Positions 48,406 through 61,419 of a stretch of 64,000 nt of DNA are shown in pieces. Within the stretch, counting starts at the first letter, position 1. Every line of letters starts with the position of its first letter. Both the position numbers and the translations under genes were made by a program. This stretch comes from Neospora caninum Liverpool (lineage: Eukaryota; Apicomplexa; Conoidasida; Eucoccidiorida; Sarcocystidae): positions 6,496,839-6,560,838 of the forward strand of contig NC_018395.1 in NCBI RefSeq assembly GCF_000208865.1, in the 5' to 3' direction. Below the pieces are notes generated by a model. It saw nothing but the letters and a program-made list of their open reading frames with translations, searched no databases and was not told where the DNA came from.

Positions 48406-51400
48406 ATGTTACGTGGCTTGAACCGGATCTCCCCGTTGAGGATTCCAACGCCATCAAACGTGTCGCAAACTATGACGTGTGTGGGGATAAGGTGGAAGAA
48501 AGGATTCCAGAGGTGGGCGGCATATGGTTTCCTGTGGATAAGCGTTGTCCTCGTCCTCACTGTTGCCACTCGGGCCGGCCCAATCTCAGGGGAAGGAGGA
48601 CAGGAAAAGCCAGGCGCAGCTCTTGCGACGAGGGCAGCATTACTCTCCGACCTTGCGTTAACGGCAAACCCTACCGACAGACGATCAGATGGAAATCGGG
48701 ACGGCGGCTCCCGCGCTTCGGGCGTGACAGATTCACCTGAGTTTATGTGGAATCGCAAGCTAGAGTTAGACCCTGATGAAGCCCCCAATCCGACAGCAGT
48801 TGCTTCAGAAGTTCTCTCTCTTCGTCAAGCAAACACAAGCAGCAGACGTGTCGTGCTGAGTTACTCTCTCAAGGGCTGTCCACCAGAGAAACTTGAAGTG
48901 GGCCGAGATGCAGACCATCCGACGGCAATTCATGGACAAGAAGCTAGCAGCCGTACGATGCATCTGTTAAGAGATCGAGTTTCTTGGCTCCTTCATGCTA
49001 AAAAAATGGTAAAAGAAGTTGAATCTGTGAGTCCAAAGCGTGACGAAATCTTGGGATACGGACAAGATTTCCATGTAAGTTTAAGGGTGACTGTCGAGAT
49101 GGAAAGTCGATATTTGTCAGCTTTGCAAATGGAGATCATCAAGACGCTGCCTGAGGGGGTCTCGGATGATGAAGTCATACAAATTGCTCGAGATCTTCCT
49201 TGTGTTGAGAAGGCATACCACGACTCCTTGAAGTTCTCTGAGCAATACCTAAGACATCCTGTTTCGGATGAAGATGAGGATGGCATGAACATGGGAACGA
49301 AGCGCCTTCTTCAGCGGCAGAGTCCGGGGCAATCCGCCACACACTCTCTCGATTCCCTGGGGGCACGCGTTACGAAAGCTTTTGAAACAGAGGACATTTT
49401 ATCACACGCCGATGCTGACGTCCAAGTTCCTCCCAATGACCCAAGTTTCCGCCTCCAGTGGAACCTGCAGGATAAGGCAGAGTTTGGTTTGCACACCGAA
49501 AAAGCGTGGCAGCTCTGGACGGGCCAGAAGCGCCCGATGGTGATTGCTGTCATCGATAGCGGCTGTGAAATAGACCATCCAGACCTCAAGGCGAAAAAGT
49601 GGCACAACCCTGGAGAAATCTGCAACGACGGTATCGATAACGACGCAAACGGATTCATTGATGACTGCCATGGGTGGGTAGGTCTAAGCCCTATATAGCT
49701 TGCTTATATTTTGTGGCAAAATAGAGGACGGCGCGTCGTTGCGAGACCATGTCCAATTGGGAGATTGCAACACGATCACTGGAGTTTTTTCTCGAGGTTT
49801 GCCGCTAACCTTTGCTCTTCCGGGAGAAGGTTGAGTGTAATCTGCACCCTGTAACTCTCTATCTCTTGACGTATATGATTTTCTGTGCACCGATCATTCT
49901 ACCTATCTCCCTCAATCTATACGTATGCCCGGCTCTCTGATCACTTCACAGACTGCCTCTCCGTTTTTCATCTCTCCCTTTTCCCTGTCACTCTAGCATC
50001 GCTTTGTTCTACCCATGCAGTATCTGCCGAACTCTTCACCATTCGCTACTTCTCCATGTGCTTCACTACTCAATCTCTTCTTGACGACGATGTGATGTTC
50101 GGTACCTTTCACGTTGGCATTTAACTTGTAGGACATTTAACACCGCGCCTCTTCGTCGAACTTTTTCTGGTTCTTTGGGCGCCCCATAGGATTTCGCGAC
50201 AGATCGTCCAGACGTCCGCTCGGACACGACTGGACACGGGACGGGAGCTGCAGGTGTTCTTGGCGCGGTGCCGAACAATTTGATAGGCCTGGCTGGGGTT
50301 TGCTGGGGCTGTGAAATCATGTGTCTGAAATTCATTGGCGGCGGACAAGGAACAGTTAGCAACCAAGTCCAAGCCATTGATTACGCTGTTAGAATGGGAG
50401 CGTGGATTAGTAACAACTCTTATGGTGGATACGGGTAAGAGGACGCTAGTCAAATAAGCGAAAAGCTCATCTGTAACCGTGTATGCTTCCAGCGCAAGAA
50501 AGGTTGCCAGGAATTCTCCAGTGATGATGCGGTGCCATTGAAGGCAGAGGCTGCTCCGTTGTGTGTACAAGATCGTGGAAGCGTATGTTTTTAGTATTTT
50601 AAACGCTTTCTGCGTCTATTCCTGTTATTTTCCGGCGCTTCACACTGACTGGCTTTTTGAGGGCGTTGTCTCTAGCGTTGTTTCCTGGCTGCAGAGTACC
50701 ATTTAATCGTTGTTCTTTGTACAGCCCGGCGATACCGGCTCAGTCATTTTTTAAGAGTGATCTGATGCCTGTATTCATCTATTGTGCAGGTATTCGAATC
50801 TTGAATTCGACGCCATCAGGCGAGCTCAGGTTGCTGGGCATCTCTTCGTCACTTCTGCAGGCAATCACAACCTGAACACCGATCTGCCACAGTAAGAAAA
50901 TGGCATTAGACTGTTTCAGACCCTATTCAAGGAAAAAGACACGCGTGGATCTTCTGTCAATTGGTCGGCCGTGTTGAGAGTAGGAAATGCATTGTCGAGA
51001 CAGTCGTTGAATGCGCACCATCAAAAGGACAGACAAACAAACTGTCATGTTTGCCTGTTTACTCGCGTGCGTCAATAACCAGCTTGTTCGCTGCCTTGCA
51101 AGGTGGTCTGAGTTCTGTGGTGACATATGTGGAAGATTGAAAGTGGTGTCCCTGTGTAAGCACCCTGACTGCAGACAGAGGTTCCTGTATTTCGTCACAG
51201 CAGTTTCGACAGCTGGTCTCATGATATTTTACTGATTGGAGCATTGGATTGGAACCGCGGGGAACATGTTAAACGTTGCAGTACAACAACGCGTTTTTGA
51301 ATCCATATTTGCATTCCCCCCACCCGCAGGAACGACCATACCCCTTCGAGTTATGACCTCTCTAACATCTTGAGTGTTGGAGCGTCGACGCACATCGGTA

Positions 51401-53858
51401 GAAAAGCAGCCTTCTCTAACTACGGACTCACGACTGTTCACGTGTTCGCTCCTGGGGCAGGTGAGGCAAGAGGGAAGGGAAAAACCTAGTAGCTTAACAG
51501 AGAACTGTGCCCTTTCTGGCCTCGAGGACAGGTGATGCCTTTCGTGCTCTCGCCACGACATACGCTGCTGCGGTGGTTTTCCACTGTGGCTCGCGGTGCG
51601 AATGCGCTGCCCCAAGTTTTCATATCTGCAATCCTGCGAAGGGCATGAGCCGTGATGCGCCACGTAGATATCTTTCACCGGGACACATGGAACAAACGAA
51701 AAGCCGCTAAAATGGCAAAACGCGCTTTGCTGCTGCAAAAGTGGCAGAACCACAACTTACTCGACAGGGTGGGGGTAAAAGCACTGATGTTGCCCGGCAA
51801 ACGCTACACACTGGTAATACTGTGTTAGGCGAATGTTACAAACAAAAGCTCGTTGGCACTTAAAGAAGTTGTTGCAACAGTGACAGATGCTGGCACCCCT
51901 GCAACTTGTTTTGTGACTTCGGCTCCCATACGAACTATGGCCCGTGCTTTAACACTGGGACATGAGGTCAACAAAACGTTCAGGCCGTCGTTGATGCGAA
52001 TTTTGACTGTAAGGTTTCTTAATATCCCTTTGAAAAAAATGGAAATTTATCCAGCTAACTCGAGGATAAGGTTAATAGACTCTTCTCTTGCGACTGTCAA
52101 AGGTGGTAATTCGCGCGAGTGTCACTCGAAACGACTTGAATGAAAGATGGGAACATGTACTGAATGATTTTGAACCGTGCTGAACACGATAGACGTTTTC
52201 GCACAAGTAATGAATTTTCGGACAAGCTTAGCGACTGTGCAACTCTGTGCTGACGATCTGGGCCTTGGGAGCTGAAAAAGAAGGGACCCGTTTTAGGCCC
52301 GACTGCTTAGTGCTTTGCCAGTTCCCTGATAAAACGTTTTAAATGTTGCTTCTTTCTCTGATGCTTTGATGTTCTGCAGATATTCACACGACCGAAGGTG
52401 CAGCAGGGTACTCTAAAGTAAGCGGAACTTCGTTCGCGTGCCCGCATGCCGCGGGTCTGGCCGGGTTGATTTGGTCTGCGTTTCCCAACTTGACGTACCT
52501 TCAAGTGAAACGCGCTTTGATTGAGGGATGCAGGCCAAGTTCGCATCTCTGGTCACTAGCTGCATGCGGAGGGACAATCGACGCCCACAAGTCTCTGTAC
52601 ATTGCCGGTAAGTGAGACAGAACAGAACAACCGCTGCAAAGCAAAAGCGTCGAGGCTGAACAAGGGCGGCTCGAGGAAGAGAGGCTGCCGGAGTTTGAGT
52701 GGGGACAGTGGCAGGGGCAGGGCGTCTTGGTTTCCAACCGGAAGTTTATCGCCGGTTGAGGGCTGCGGAAATCTGATCTTCCACCACACCTCGTTCTGCT
52801 CGTTTTTGTGCTCAGCGAAACTGTCGAGTGGGCCAATGCCCGAAGGGAATCCGTCGCGTACTCGAGATAATGAAAAACCCGACGTGGATGAAGCAGGCCC
52901 GGCAGCCCGTCTCTCAGGGCTGGTGAGAGGAGCCTCGCCGGCCTTTGCTGCATCGCCAGGTTTCCTGCCTGTCCGTGCAACGTCGCGCGAAGCTTCAGTT
53001 AGTTCTGTAACTACCGCTCCTCAATCGGCTAATGGGGTGAGCCAAGCAAGGATGCCCACAGGTTCAGTAGGAAGAGATGTGCTGGCACCTGTGAATTCGC
53101 CGTTCCTGGCCTCCGATTATCGACGTCCGTTTCTGGCGGGACCGCGCTCAGCGGAACTGGCCGCTTCCTCACTTCAGCCATCTGGAGATACGGAAGGTAG
53201 CAGCATCTTCTATGGCGCAACGGACCCTTCCTTAGCCAGACCGCCTTTCGAGGCTGAGGGAGAGATGCCAAGTCGCCAGCCCTCTGCAACATCAGGTGCA
53301 GTGAATGTTCTTCAGCCAGCGAAGCTTGCTACGCTCAAGGTTCAAGGGGACACGATGACATTGCTGGGTGAGGATCCGTGGCAAGAAGGACACCCCCGTT
53401 CCTTTTCGTTGTTCAGTGGGACGTTTCCTCCCGAGGAGAGAACACCCACTTCATTTCCCTCGTTTGGTGGTGATCATGTGACCGACTGGAGCTTGGGACC
53501 TTATGCGGACGGACAGAAACTAGCGGATGAGTTGGAAAGCGCAAATGGGGACGAAGTTAACTTGTCTCCGAATGTGAATTTGACAATGAAGAAGCCGGAG
53601 AGTATGTATGGGAGCACAACAGCGACTCCGCGCAGGGAAAGCGTGAATAGAATAGTTTCGCGGGAACCAACCCTTCCAAGCCGTCAAACAGCCACGACAA
53701 ACAACAGCTTACAAGCCTTGCTGAGAGATAACTTTTCGCTGCCGTTGGGCCTTAGAAAAGAAATGCTCACAATTGGGAGCCTGGCGGTCAACGGACCGAC
53801 TGGAAACAACTCCTTTGGAAGAGTGCCCTGGGAAAAGGCACCAGAAGGGAAAAGATGA
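48406..53858 (+). CDS. Subtilisin-like serine protease (SUB family), intact
   Basis: Six exons, 48406-49677, 50190-50434, 50790-50891, 51330-51460, 52380-52607 and 52816-53858, join with canonical sites and consistent phases to give 1006 residues. A hydrophobic stretch at about residues 43-56 (FLWISVVLVLTVA) is a signal peptide or signal anchor; a Met at residue 22 is an alternative start. Residues about 190-370 are the prodomain. The catalytic domain has Asp384 (VIAVIDSG), His440 (TTGHGTGAAG), oxyanion Asn531 (TSAGNHN) and Ser601 (SGTSFACPHAAG). The Asp-rich NDGIDNDANGF after Asp384 is typical of apicomplexan subtilisins and may bind calcium. The last 350 residues are a Ser/Pro-rich tail without recognised domains. 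SUB proteases mature secretory-organelle proteins, but which paralogue this is cannot be told here. A decayed copy follows 2.4 kb downstream. Confidence 0.9.
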
Positions 53859-56279
53859 CGGTTGAGCGTACGCTACAAAAGCCAAAGCGTCTTTTTCAGA
53901 TGTTGGCCTCCACATTGCATTAAACGGGTAACAGTTTCTCTCGGTCGCGACCAAGTCGGTATGTGTGGACACCCTGGGAATTGAGCTCTGGTTAGCCGTT
54001 CTCTTTGAAGACCAAGCAAGGAGCCAAACAAAGAGGGAGCTCATTATTCACTGCAGGTGGCACATGACGTACTGCCGAAACATCGAGTCCTGTGACTCCC
54101 CATCCCGTCTGAAAGGGCTGATGCAGCCGAACTTTTGTATTGTAACTGTAACTCTCTCTATTTAATTCGTGGTCTTTTTCCTTGTGGCTCAGCTTGCAGA
54201 TTCAAAGGAGGTGTATACTGAGTCGGATACGTAGACTTGTGTGTCGCAAAAGTAGCTAGTATACAATAATGCGTACCGTAGCGGGACAACGGAGGATCGC
54301 TGTGATGTCTGTGGTCTGGCCTTCGCAACCTGTGCTGTCAAGGAATCACTTCATTTGCAAGAATCTCCTTAGTAACGGCCGAGAGTTAGATCGCGAATTC
54401 GAATAGGTCTGCACAAAGTGGTTTCTTTTGAAGAACCACGGAAAAATGGATTAACTTGCCTTGCAAGGGGAATCAGCACTGGGGGTTCCACGGCAACTTC
54501 GTTACACGGCTTACAGGAGCAGAGTCCAGCAATCAAAGACGCGCTTTATTAGGCCTTTCGCGCCGTCCAAGAGCAGTTCCTGTATCATGCCGACATGATG
54601 ACCTGAAGCCTTGAGGTGGAACTGCAGACGCGGCAGGTGCAAAGTGTTGGTTAAGACTCGCGGCTGCTCTTGAAGGAGAGCTTGGGGAAGAAGAAACTCC
54701 TCTTACTCTTTTCCTCGGAGGCTAAATTTTTTCTGGAATGCTATTTTCAAGACAGAATCAAGGCAAGGCTAAGCGTCGGTGATGCCACACCATGTTACAT
54801 GGTATCCTATTGTCTTTGTGAAGCAACCACCCTTTGGATATCCCTTCGGCATTTTGCTTTCTCCGGGGTATGTCCCTCCTCAATGATCGACTGCTTACAG
54901 ACGCCGGAGCTCGCCAATTGTGTTTTTCGCCGGGTTATTACTCACATACTTCGTGTATGCTCGCTCGTCGACTCTTTGGCTTGACTCACACGAGAAGAGT
55001 CAGCTACGATGCAGCGTGGGGGATACCGAGTTCACGGGAATCCCATCTGGAATGAGTAGCAAACAAGTCATGTCGATCGTATACGCATGCATATTTCGGT
55101 GGTATATCTTCATACGAGCGTCCAGCAGTTCTATAAAAAAAATTATGGAAAAGAGCTGTGGGTGTTTCTGCACGCTCTCAGAGCCAGCTACTAGCCGTTG
55201 CTACTTTACATAGAAGATAAAACTGTAAGATAAAGGGGTGCGGAAGTGCAGGAACGGCTGCGTAACGCCTGAACATGGGGAAGGCTGACGGAGAAACCTA
55301 CAGTTGCGGCAAACGACTCATTTGTGGCCCGCTGCTGCAAAAAACTGCGTAGATGTCCGAACGTCGGCCGTCCTGGCGACAGAACAAGACTGTGTGATGA
55401 TCTGCGACATGCTGCAGATGCTCCAGCGGTGACTAGAGCAGCAGCTCTCTGCAGGTTCGACGTGTGACACTCTATTGACAGCTGATAGGCATAAAAGCGT
55501 CTTGACAAAAGCCCGCCAGTGTGGTGCACGCGCTGCCGAGCGGGGGGAGTCACAGCCACCGACGACGGGAGACTAGCCGACGGAAGACCAGGCGGCGAGA
55601 CTCGCTACCTATATCGTAGCCTACTCGCCAGTTTTTTCCTTCCAAGCGTAGGAAAGAGTCCGTCTATAGAGTGGTGTCATGTACCTATTCTCTCTATCTG
55701 CCTGTGAGGGCTACTTATCGAAAGTGCACATCCCGACTCCATTCCACACTGGTCAAGGGATACAGTGGTATGCTAGCTTGTTACATTGACTCGCTGGGAT
55801 ACCGATAGTTGTGCTGGATGAACGGCGTCATGCAGCTATGGCGTCGCTTGCATATGAACTGTGTTGGTGCATTTGCACCCTCCTTGGTGCTATTGGTATC
55901 ATCACCCTCATCGGAGTTACAGCAGCACAAGATGCTCGCGTCATTACAGAGATGACAGACCAAACAAGTTCAATTTGATCTGGTCTGTACATTGGCCACA
56001 GTCACGTCCCACGCACCAGCGTTCCTAGAGCGTCACGCCCGACATCAACCACTCCACCGTGGCGGTAACCCTGAACAGCTACGGGAAAAGAGGACCCTAC
56101 AGTGAGCGATTCTCAATAACACACGTGGCCGATGTATCCTGCCATGACGAGGAATTGAATCAAACAAGGAGCTCATGATAGTTGAAGGGAAGCAGGGGAG
56201 CATGGCGGTGATGAACGTCATCAGATAGAAGGCTGCGAGGTTTCTGCATGACAAAGAACAAACACGCACGGAGGAGTCA
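53859..56279. other. Spacer between the subtilisin gene and its decayed copy
   Basis: No gene is supported. The open frame at 54670-54984 is unrecognised. Any remnant of the relic copy's N-terminal exon in this spacer is too diverged to see by eye. Confidence 0.45.
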
Positions 56280-58450
56280 TAAGTTTCGCGTGATGCCACA
56301 ACTTTCGTTCATTCTTTTCCAGTAACACGGAGCATAACGGAAGAAATGCCAAGCAGATTCCCCACATCATTGCACATGGAAGCAACTACAAGGCTACCTT
56401 CAGGGCTTACTGACTTGGACGTTGTGGGCCTTGCGAAGGAAAAAAACTGCTTGCATCGATAATGCCTACATTGCAAAAGTCTTGGATGATTATATTTGGA
56501 GCGCCCAAACGGCGGCAGTGTCCATGGAGAGGACCACCAGTGCCTCGCTTTCATGTGAAGAAGTATTTTCCGCCTCCCTCTACGATACAGATCTGCTCAT
56601 CGCGATGAAAGGTTACTCCACGAATGCACCTCCGGATGACCCTTATACTATAAAGATCAGTGGAATCTGCGGAGCTACAGGCCGTTTGGAATAAACTCAG
56701 AACGCGTATGGAAAGCTGTGGTGCGGCGACAGAAGACCGATGACCGTGGCTGTTAGCGACAGTGGATGCAATATGGCCCTACCAGAGTTGGTCCAGAACC
56801 GATGGACTAATCCAGGCTAAATCTGTGGGGACGGCATGGACAACGGGAAAAACGGACTTGTGGATGATTGCTATGGATGGGTAAGCAACGACACCGCTGG
56901 TGACGACACTAATCGTCGCCTGTCACATACATACTCCGCACGACCCCTTGTATCATATCACACCCGCATAGGAAGATGCCGATCGCCGGCCACTGTACGA
57001 GTTAGCAGTCGAAGAAATGGCTAGTCTTGTTTGATGGCAGCAGGAGTAGGAGTATATTCGCCCTAGAAGTACAGCGACTCGTCAACTGGCAGGCAATAGC
57101 AGGCCCACTACTATTGTGTAAACGACTACTATCAATTGTTTCGATTCGATTTGTGGTTGACAAGGTTCTTCGTAAAGGCATCCTTGTGCCGCTGGCGTTT
57201 CTCCTGTGTCGAACGGGCCGATCCGTCGTTGCCGTTGACGGCAAGGCGAACGAGGGGCAATAGGGCCTCCTTTGTCTCCTCCATTCTGCCTCCGGCTTGA
57301 GGGCGCCGTAACTATGAATAGTCTTCATATTGCAGCCCCTGCATGCCACTGCACAGAAGAGAGGCGCCACGTTTTGCTACCAACTTGCATGATGACTCAG
57401 GGCTTTTCAAATGACTCTCCTGTCGTCGCTCCAGAGATGAGAGACCACAGTACGATCGCTGCCGGCGTTGTGGCTGCTACCGCTAACAATGATAGAGATA
57501 CTCTTGGTGCGTGCTGGGGCTGCAAAATAATCTGGATGTGCCCTTCGGACCAGAGGATGGCAGAGCGAGCAACCAGCTCCAGGCACGGTAATATGCTCTA
57601 CAAAACGGAGCTCGGATAAGCAACAATTCTTACGGCGATTATGGGTAAGTTAGCCTGCCACCCAGAGCCACAGCTAGCTGAGGGGAACACCGTGTAGAAC
57701 CGGGCATAACTACCCCACACTCATGCAAGAAGCAGCACGCCTTAACTGCCGAACAAGATTCCGTGTACTACATGCAAGCATGCTAATTTTGGGGCCAGTG
57801 TCAAACTCTTGCCGTGTGGTTACTGTGACTTAGGTGGTCGGCTCTTGAGTTTGAAGCTATTCGGCGAGTCCAACTCGCAAGGTATTTGTTTGTAACTTCG
57901 GGAGCTAACCACCCCCAGTAAGAAAACAATTCTTTGTGGACTACTTGGTTGCCGGAGGCATACATGAAACTTCATATCTCTAGGTCTACGACTACTTACT
58001 TTTTTCCCAGGCACTTCCACACACCACAGGTGTACCTGCTGGCACACATTGTTAGTGTTGGCACTAGCACTCGAAGCGGAATCAGAGCCACACTCTCGAA
58101 CTACGGAAGAAACTATGTCCACATTTTCGCACCTGGGACATGGGAGCGGTGGTGACAACGCACGCTACCGACACGTTCTTAGCTTTGTAGTCACGCCGTT
58201 CTTTTTGGTGCTGCGTCCCTGCGCGCTGATATTTTTACGCGAGTGGCGCCAGTGCCTGCTAGAGTGAATGGCACATCGTTCGCAGCTCCTGCCGCAAGAG
58301 CTGCCGGCCTCATCTGGTCAGCTTTCCCAAACCTCACCTACCAGGAGGTCAAAATGGAGCTGATTGAGGGTTGCCAGCAGGTTCAAGCCCTCTGTTCCAG
58401 TGCGACTTGCGGGGTAGTTTAGACGTTTTCAAGTCCCTGAAGGCTGCCGG
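56280..58450 (+). pseudogene. Decayed tandem copy of the subtilisin gene
   Basis: Segments follow the order of the intact gene: prodomain (56322-56440, EMPSRFPTSLHME against EMESRYLSALQME), APPDDP/QWNL region (56620-56700), Asp region (56735-56885, VSDSGC and DNGKNGLVDDCYGW), His region (57400-57650, DHSTIAAGV, ACWGC and ISNNSYGDYG), SAGN region (57833-57918, reading TSGANHP), the SNYG block (58030-58138) and the Ser region (58262-58449, NGTSFAAP and GLIWSAFPNLTY). Several exon ends keep donor-like GTAAG (56881, 57645, 57919). A TAA at 56818-56820 interrupts the frame after WTNPG, there is a frame change near 56700, and a TAG follows the CGV block near 58419. Codons for Asp, His and Ser survive, but no continuous product is possible. 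Confidence 0.88.
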
Positions 58451-60054
58451 TATGCACATCTATGGAACTCACCTAGTAGATAATCAGAGCATGTATGCTA
58501 CAAGTATGTGTGTCTACTGCCATGAAGGTAATCTCATGCATGCTTGCTTTGGGCGTTATGCTCTCAATTAGGGCTAATAATCGCACGTATTTCTCCCGTA
58601 GCTGCATATGGAAACGACAACACAGACCCATGATTACCAGCCTGCCCCCTGGAAGCTCAAGAAAACGCCCCGAATCAGCAGCGGCTATCCGTCCCTTACC
58701 CCACCTCAAAGATGGGGTCGAGGGCTGCCCTGCCATTTTCGTCCCGTCTTTTATCCAGCGTGAAACGGGGCGCTACGCCGTGAAAGGAGCTTTGCTGCGC
58801 CATGTGTAGAAGCGGGACGTTGCTGAAGAAGAAGGAAGATCTATATTGAAATCAAGAGCATGTGGTATTACACTAATTTAACCCTTCACTCAAGGATGGT
58901 CGAGAAGAGTGAAAGCGGAACATAGCGATCAGCGCAGAAACTCTTTGTCTTTCAAAAACGTTCACACGAGCGGAGGTTCCCGCGAAAAAACCTCCGAACT
59001 TTTGTGCAGTTTCGTACCTATGTTCCTAAAGTAGAGCGATTGTCAGCGATTTAGCCTGTGTAGCGTTCACTGCAAAACACCGTAAAGCATGTGCACATTC
59101 AGATGCTGTGCTCGACCTCTTAATGCAATTGCGTTAATCAATCATTGTATCCCACCCAGAAAGCTTAGCATGAGCACAAGATCATGACCAGCGCCACGAG
59201 GGCAGTTGGAGCACAAAAAGAGGGGACATCCCTTGGAAGAAGAGCCATCTCACATGGCGCACTCTAATCGTCCCGCTGTGCGGGTTGATGACGTCTTTAA
59301 GAACACTCATTCCAATCCACTATCTTTACCCATGTTTGATCGCCTGCCCCCTCTCCCCCATCCGATGCCGTGCCGAAGGGTTTGTTATTGCGAAACACAC
59401 TACAGCCCTAACTAGTACACCCGCAGCTTATTGGAAAGATACACATACTAGAAGCAGAAAAATGGCTGGAGTGGTAATTTGCCACGGGCCTACATCAGTC
59501 TCACCAACGCGTAGGTGCTTAGTAGTCGGCGGATACGATGGCAGTTACCATGGCCCATGGGAATAGCCTCGGCGACTTCAGAGATGGTTTCACCCGCCTG
59601 TTCTACTGGTATCCGAAACCGCAACTGATGCTACTCACACCAAGATCTTACAGCCTGTTCTTTTCGCGCATTTGTCCCAAAAGCGCAGTCGCTTATCTCT
59701 CGCAGTGAACTCGGAAAGGAAACCAGTTGTCCCGAACGCCTGTACTCGATAGCAAACGCTGCGCTGACAGTTCAGCGCTTCGGCGTCGCTAAGGGCCCGT
59801 ATGTAGTTTGGCGTCGCTTTGATACACACTGTGTGTGCTGGAATGATCTTCAGCAGCCGCAATTCAAGCCGTTTACAATCCCTTGTGGCGAGTTCTGCTT
59901 GCATTTACTACCACAGACTAACCACTTTTTCATGCACACGGTGTCCCGACCCCATCTGTATTTTCACGTCTGTCGAGTTGCGTCGCGTTTTCGTTGTTCT
60001 TTTGCTGCGTGCCAGCGAGTCCCTCGCAGCCATATTTTGCAGGGCTGTTGTAGC
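58451..60054. other. Intergenic region
   Basis: Downstream of the relic subtilisin and upstream of the small secreted protein. No clear remnant of the subtilisin C-terminal exon was seen, although the frame at 58599-58809 could be a diverged piece. No gene is called. Confidence 0.4.
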
Positions 60055-60567
60055 ATGCTGAGCATGATTAAAACTCTGTTGCTCGTATGCGTATTGCTCC
60101 GTCGCCTTGACGTTGGGGCGGCAATACCGCACGGAGGATCAAACTCGCACCCCATCTCGATGACGACGTTTAGTACACTTCGACCCCCTTCCGGTTTGTT
60201 GCCTGCAATTCAGACGTCAAAGCTTGGAAGTGAATTTCCAGCTTCGCTTGCGGACTACTCGGAAGTTGTTGTTGACGCCGCGCCCAGTCACGCGCGTGGG
60301 CAAACGCGGAAAGCGAAGACGAAGGGGACAACTCTATTGATGACCGCTGGGGGTTTGGCTTTGTTGGCCGTTTTGGGGACAGCGGTTGCTGATCACGTTG
60401 ATCGACAGAATGAAGGCACCGTGACTAGTTATGAGCACGATGAGAGGATGGAAACAGCAAGGAGTATGTTAGGCGTCACGCGCATAATGGCTATTGTCGC
60501 GGCAGCCATGGGCGGTGCACAGTTTTTGTTCTACAAGGCAAAAAACTGGAAAAAGTCAAGAAATTAA
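60055..60567 (+). CDS. Short secreted membrane protein, dense-granule-like
   Basis: A single-exon frame of 170 residues from the ATG at 60055; a second Met at 60064 would remove three residues. Residues 4-22 form a signal peptide (MIKTLLLVCVLL, then AAIP as the likely cleavage region). After a Ser/Pro-rich 70-residue segment and a basic patch (RGQTRKAKTK, 81-90) there is a TM segment at 92-112 (LLMTAGGLALLAVLGTAVA), a charged loop, and a second hydrophobic segment at about 141-160, ending in a Lys-rich tail KAKNWKKSRN. This size and layout resemble dense-granule (GRA) proteins of Toxoplasmatinae, which are secreted into the parasitophorous vacuole. No specific GRA was recognised, so the family is inference. 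A longer in-frame opening to 59833 upstream lacks a better start. Confidence 0.62.
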   Translation: MLSMIKTLLLVCVLLRRLDVGAAIPHGGSNSHPISMTTFSTLRPPSGLLPAIQTSKLGSEFPASLADYSEVVVDAAPSHARGQTRKAKTKGTTLLMTAGGLALLAVLGTAVADHVDRQNEGTVTSYEHDERMETARSMLGVTRIMAIVAAAMGGAQFLFYKAKNWKKSRN

Positions 60568-61419
60568 CTGGCTTCACAGGATATCGTCTTCCCATAGTTG
60601 ACATGGACACGGAAAGGCGATAGGATGCCGATTTAATTTTCTTCGGATTTAAGGCTTGTTTGTCGCGCGTGTGTCAAATCGGTATTTCCTGGCCTGGCTA
60701 CCTGTTTTCGCACTGCGGAGGCGAACAACTTTCAATGGCTGGAGCGTCATATATGGATTGCTCTTGTTATCACTCGTATTAACAGCGGGAGAAAATAGTG
60801 TCTTTGGCCGGGCACGCTCCTGCCGCGTCCAGAGAGGCCGGCAACAATTCCTCGTCATTAGAATCGTGGGAACCGTGCTGTGGAGCCTAACGGTGGCAAA
60901 TCAAGAATCAGCATTACCAACGAGGAGCTGGATCACTCCAGTACGACTGAGAGCCACCGACGTGTTGGTCGCCACAACAAAGATTGATCACATACCGTTC
61001 CTCCTACGCACTTCTAATTTCACAGGCAGTCCCAGAAGCGAACGTCTCTCCACAGGCAACGAATCGCCCCAAGGGTGCAGTAGGAGTTTGCTGACAGTCG
61101 GTTGATTTCAGTTGCACTTAAAGTTGCCTGCCCCTGATAGACCACCATCAGCTGTACCGTTTCTTGGAAGAATTTAACAGGATTTTGTGGAAGGGAATGG
61201 CGGTTGGCGTCTCCATCGAAATAGTACGCCTGTAGCGATGTGCCGTTTCGGGTATTGCTTCGTCTCCAAGCGCTCTAGTGAAGAGCTGTTTCTCTGTCAC
61301 CTCACTCACAGCATACTGCGGGAAAAGCTCTTGCCTTCCATACCAGCATGTGCGTCTCTCTTCAGTTCGTACTGTTCTCACCTAGCTGCACTCTGAACGG
61401 TTTTCACCGCCTGTATGAG
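60568..61419. other. Convergent intergenic region
   Basis: Between the small secreted protein and the 3' end of the farnesyltransferase gene. The frame at 60656-61105 contains one hydrophobic stretch but no signal peptide or family match and is not called. Confidence 0.45.

Noticed and set aside
60656..61105. 149-codon plus-strand open frame
   Set aside because: It has one hydrophobic stretch but no signal peptide, no family match and biased Arg/Thr composition, and it lies in a convergent intergenic region.
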